A stretch of 64,000 nucleotides of DNA from Diospyros lotus (Eukaryota; Streptophyta; Magnoliopsida; Ericales; Ebenaceae), in NCBI RefSeq assembly GCF_014633365.1, contig NW_026267104.1, positions 6,446,587 through 6,510,586 of the forward strand, written 5' to 3'. A program made the position numbers and the translations under genes. The first letter of the stretch is position 1. Each line of letters begins with the position of its first letter. Positions 60,541 to 64,000 of the stretch are shown in pieces. The notes under the pieces are model-generated. The model saw only the letters and a list, made by a program, of their open reading frames with translations. It made no database searches and was not told the origin of the DNA.

Positions 60541-61089
60541 ATGACAAGTGCATCTATTTCATTTCTCATGGCCAGAACAAAGAATCCGAGCAAGGACAAA
60601 CGGAAAGGCAAGGAAATTGCATCCTTGAGCCATCCACTGCCTCCATCTATGCCTCAAATCCGTCCTTTCATCTCAGCAAGTCAACAAGAAAGGTATTCAA
60701 CTAATTTTGAATTCAGGGAAATTATGGCAGGACGATACTTGGATATAGGGTTTTTGCAATCAACTGGTTTTCCATATATTGAAACCCTTAAGGAATTTGG
60801 TTGATAGAATTTTTTGATTATCCATAGAAGTATCTATAAGGATCTAGTTAGGGCTTTTTATTCAAATGCCAGCAATTCGTGTCATAAACGTCAATCAGAT
60901 AACAAATTCAAGATAAATATAGGGGATACGAATTTTGAAATTACTACTCTTGTGATCCATAACAAGTTTGGAATTCCTTTGGATGGTGAAGATTATGCTT
61001 ATTGGACCCAGGATTATGTCAAAGCTAGTCAAGAAGTCACTAGAGATGACACCCTCACTATTAACATGAGAGAAAATAAATTAATATGA
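60541..61089 (+). pseudogene. Retroelement-derived ORF with two nonsense codons (Transposase_32-like)
   Basis: One frame runs from ATG 60541 (a better start may be MARTKNPSKDK at 60568) to 61089, broken only by TGA-TAG at 60802-60807. The C-terminal part contains LVRAFYSNAS, then INIGDTNFEI and IHNKFGIPLDGEDY. This spacing resembles the putative plant transposon domain found with Athila-like elements, where a Gly-Trp pair and a VREFY motif are usual; here the Trp codon has become TGA. A TATTTAAG box at 60322 and a leader of about 200 bases precede it. The assignment rests on recalled family motifs. No other parts of an element are seen. Confidence 0.5.
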
Positions 61090-61414
61090 GTGTGAGTCTG
61101 AAATAAGAGGGATGAGAGATTTTAGGAGAAAATAGATTTGATTGGGATATGAGCTACTATGAAGAAGAAATTACAGAATTTCGCCGGCGAAAGACGGCAT
61201 GTCAGGTGGTGGTTGAGTATTGAAGATAAGAGTAAAATTGAATTTTTATTTAAAGGTATTTTAGGTATATTTAAAAATGATTGCGAAGAGTAAAACGCTC
61301 GCTGCAAATAAAATTTCCCTTGTGTGAGGTTAGCATCATAATTCCAAAACACTCCCTCCCTCCCACCGTGACTGTGAGGTTGCTTTCTCTCTCTGTCTCT
61401 CTCTATCTATCTAT
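61090..61414. other. Spacer before a candidate exon
   Basis: No gene is recognised. The segment ends in a pyrimidine-rich run (61380-61413) of CT dinucleotides, which could be a 5' UTR or the tract before a splice acceptor. Confidence 0.4.
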
Positions 61415-61520
61415 ATGTATGCTCTACTACAGGCTGCAGCTTTGAGCCCTGCTACAGGGGGCAATTATGGCAAGTGGCCATGGACACAGCTTGGTGCTAC
61501 CCCGAGCTTTTTCAGCAGCA
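61415..61520 (+). CDS. Candidate first exon of an unidentified gene
   Basis: A frame from ATG 61415 encodes 35 residues beginning MYALLQAAALSPATGG and ends at a strong donor, AGCA|GTAAGTG (61520/61521). The composition (Ala, Ser, Leu, few acidic residues) would suit an organelle-targeting leader. Alternatively it is an internal exon after the acceptor CTACTACAG at 61424-61432. The rest of the gene is not visible: a Gypsy-like LTR begins at 61789 and fills the window to its end, so the next exon would lie beyond it. I do not recognise the protein. Confidence 0.35.
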
Positions 61521-61788
61521 GTAAGTGTAGCCTTCTTGGTGGGTTCTTCCAAGATCTCCCCCCTTTTGTCAGCCCCCTCCACTTATTTATATGTATATAT
61601 ATATATACATATGTGCACAATGGGAATGGGATGAAAGACACTTAAACATGGTGGAACATACATAGCGAAATCTAAATTTTAATTCATGTAATTTGATATT
61701 TTTTTATTATTTTAATAATATTTTTAAATTAATTTAATTACTATATTTTATTTTTTTAATGTGATAATTTGAATTTTTTGTTATTTTA

Positions 61789-64000
61789 TGTAACACCCGA
61801 GAATAATTTGAGAATAAAATGATATTTGATAAATGGCATAATTGGAATTTTGAGAAAAATAAGACTATAGAGCACACTAACACAACTTTGGACGACCGAA
61901 TTAGTCAGAGGGAGTACCTCGGACCCTAGATAGTCAAGGAAAATAGTATAGTATCGACAAGCAATTAAAATTATGATTTTTAGTAATAAAATAAATGACA
62001 TCGGGAACAGTTTTCGGCACAGCAAAAATACAGCTGCCAATTAGACCGTATTACCGAATTGTTGTAACCGATGGCCAAAAAGTCAACGGAGAGTGTCAAA
62101 GACTAGTATTCAATGTATAGAACAACCCTTAAGTGGTTTCAGGTTGAATCGAGTGGATTTGAGGTCAAATAAATCAGTCGGACCTAAGTGTAATTTCCAA
62201 AAATTGCCCGAGGGAGGTCTAAACGGCAATTTTTCAAAAGTTTCAAGGGAGCAATGAGAATTACTAATCTTGAGGGTCTTAGTGAGGGTGTTAGAAAGAT
62301 CAGGGGCTTGAGGTTAAGGGCCAAAATGCAAAAGAAAAATTTCAGGGGGCTAAAGTGCAATTTTCAGAAAATTGCTCAGAGATGGCAGATCTGGCCGAGA
62401 TTTTGGCCGGAAAATCCGGCCATTTGGACAGCCTAGGACCGTCAGGGAATGGCCTAGGAGGCGTGGGGAAGAAGGCTTGGCCGGAAATCGGCCACGTGGG
62501 GGTTGTTTTTGGCTATAAATATCGAAGGTATTCGGCCGAGAATGAAGCACCAAATCGAGCTCGTTTTTGAATGATTTTTGGAGCTTTGATAGAGGGCTTT
62601 TGGTCTCTAGGCATCAAGGATCATTTTGGGAGTATTTTGAAGCATTTTGGTGAGCGTTTGAGGGGGTTTCGAGTTTGGCCGAGGGTTTGAGGCGGTCCGC
62701 CTAGCCGGACCTGTAACCTGCCATTTGGGCCATTTTCCAGTGGCCTTTCGGCCTGATTTTTGTGGCATCGTGATCGATTCTCAAAGAGCTTTCGAACGAC
62801 ACTGGTTTCATGGCCATCGGAGCAATCACCGGCGACCGGCTAGAGGTAGAAGACGGTGGCGCGTGACTGCCACGCGCCAGCAAATTTTGTCCAGCCACTC
62901 GCCCGCGCGTGAGGGCGTGTGAGGCCTCAGGTAATTTTGAAATTTTTTTATTTATTTTAAGAAAAATAAAATAAAAATTATGGTGGAAGAAAATTTTGAA
63001 AAATGTTAGAGAAAATGGTCATTTTGAAATTTTCAAGGTAAATAAGGCTTATGAAAAATAGGAGGAGATATTGAAAAAATTTTAGAAAATTCCAGAAGTT
63101 AGGAAATATTTATTTATGAATTGTTATGAAGAGAAATCGAGGAAAAATCTTGAGTAGGCATTTATTAGAATTTTTGAGGAGAAATAGGAAGAAATTATGG
63201 CAAAATTGAAAAAATAGATATTGATATGATTTTGAACAAACGTGATGACTAGGGTATTGTTGAAGCTCGAGGTTGAAGTATAAGAGCGTCGGGCGCAAGA
63301 ATCGAGGTCAGGCATGCAAATCGAGGTGAATCGCGCTCTTCAAGAAAGTTGAGTTACAAGGTGAGTGTTCGCCCCCAACTTTGTTTTGACTTGAGAGTGG
63401 TTCTACCCGAAAAGACTTTAAGTGATATATGAATGGTTTACTGTGAATGTTCATCCCTATGGCTTGGTTTATTATGGTTGTCCAAACAATTATTTACACA
63501 TGCATTGAATTTCGTACGGTAAATTGCATACATTAAGATGTTGATTTTATGCATGTTAAGATTTTTCGGCATTGGCTTGTTTTGTGTCGTCCATGTGGGA
63601 CGTGGGGTTGTTAACCTGTGACGTAGTCCAAAGTGACAGCACTCGGGATGCGTACCAAGGATTAATGCTCGGTGAACCACTTGGGACGGGGCTGAGACGG
63701 ACTTCACCCTACGGGAAACAAGTGGCGGGGCTGAGAGTGGACACCACCCCGGTTGTTGGCTCAAATGGCGGGGCTGCGAGTGGACACCACCCCAGGTTCC
63801 TTTGAGCAATAGCATTAATGCCGAGGTGACGTTGATTCCGAGGATAGTGCTGATGTGACACTCTTGGGGCTAGGGTTGCGTTGGGTTTTGGATTGCTTTT
63901 GAGTTGGAGCGTAAAGCCTAACAATGACAATGGGGTGATTCCCGGGTTCATATGTCGAGGTTGTCCCTCTTAAGTAGGATTGTTTTGCCAATGGGCCGAA
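61789..64000 (+). mobile_element. Gypsy-like LTR, cut by the window end
   Basis: The element begins TGTAACACCCGAGAATAA and follows the LTR at 26976-29600 throughout: the CAGTTTTCGG region, a G-box at 62503-62508 and TATA box near 62514, and the repeated GGGGCTGAGAGTGGACACC motif at about 63727 and 63772. By comparison about 400 bp remain outside the window. Whether it is a solo LTR or the left end of a full element cannot be told. The flank is TTTTA (61784-61788). Confidence 0.85.
62503..62520 (+). promoter_or_regulatory. LTR promoter: G-box and TATA box
   Basis: CACGTG at 62503-62508 followed closely by TATAAAT, matching the pair at 27689-27718. Confidence 0.5.

Noticed and set aside
63438..63951. 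Frames of 77-125 aa near the window end (also 28725-28958, 31801-32010)
   Set aside because: The same peptide-like patterns recur wherever this LTR family occurs, in both orientations, and arise from the repeated GGGGCTGAGAGTGG motif.

Overview
This is nuclear DNA from a flowering plant, most likely a eudicot. It is AT-rich with long AT and GA microsatellites. Its real genes are leucine-rich-repeat receptor-like kinases (LRR-RLKs) of the immune type (subgroup XII-like, non-RD kinases), split by canonical GT-AG introns. The rest is a deep pile of plant transposable elements: Copia, Gypsy-like solo LTRs, Helitron, hAT, CACTA, Tourist and SINE. I cannot name the species. No prokaryotic feature is present.

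Layout. The window is a tandem segmental duplication of a convergent gene pair: a short LRR-RLK on + and a long LRR-RLK on -. Unit 1 (about 361-26445) holds gene A (+, 2456-4489, 622 aa, intact), a broken long gene C (-, kinase end at 12642-13384 and a detached N-terminal relic at 14388-14540), and gene D (-, 17578-22589), which is disrupted in exon 3 by a solo Copia LTR. Unit 2 (33939 to about 58930) holds gene B (+, 39239-41233, 609 aa, intact) and gene E (-, 48121-56527, about 1143 aa, intact over four exons, with a 4.1-kb Copia element in intron 1). A third unit starts at about 58930 but is soon replaced by a 105-bp satellite array, a decayed retroelement-derived ORF, a possible first exon of another gene, and a Gypsy-like LTR that runs off the window.

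Transposable elements dated by their target duplications: a solo LTR inside a SINE (7579-10727); a CACTA-like MITE next to the gene C relic (13910-14384); solo Copia LTRs (15083-15890 and 19737-20418); a solo LTR carrying two nested LTRs (26446-33938); a hAT MITE (34507-35017); a Helitron (35162-37652); a solo LTR inside a Tourist-like element (43102-46865); and a decayed Copia element (51228-55335). Insertions present in only one unit are younger than the unit duplication.

How the genes may work together. Gene E has a 27-28 LRR ectodomain, one transmembrane helix and a non-RD kinase, the layout of FLS2/EFR/Xa21-type pattern receptors. A and B have only six LRRs but a related non-RD kinase with an altered glycine loop and APE motif. 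The repeated pairing of one short and one long receptor kinase suggests a co-inherited set, but joint function is inference. I found no wholly new biochemical system. The most notable signals are the paired receptor cluster, its loss of long copies by LTR insertion, the precise gain and loss of LRR modules, and the palindrome-bearing satellite.
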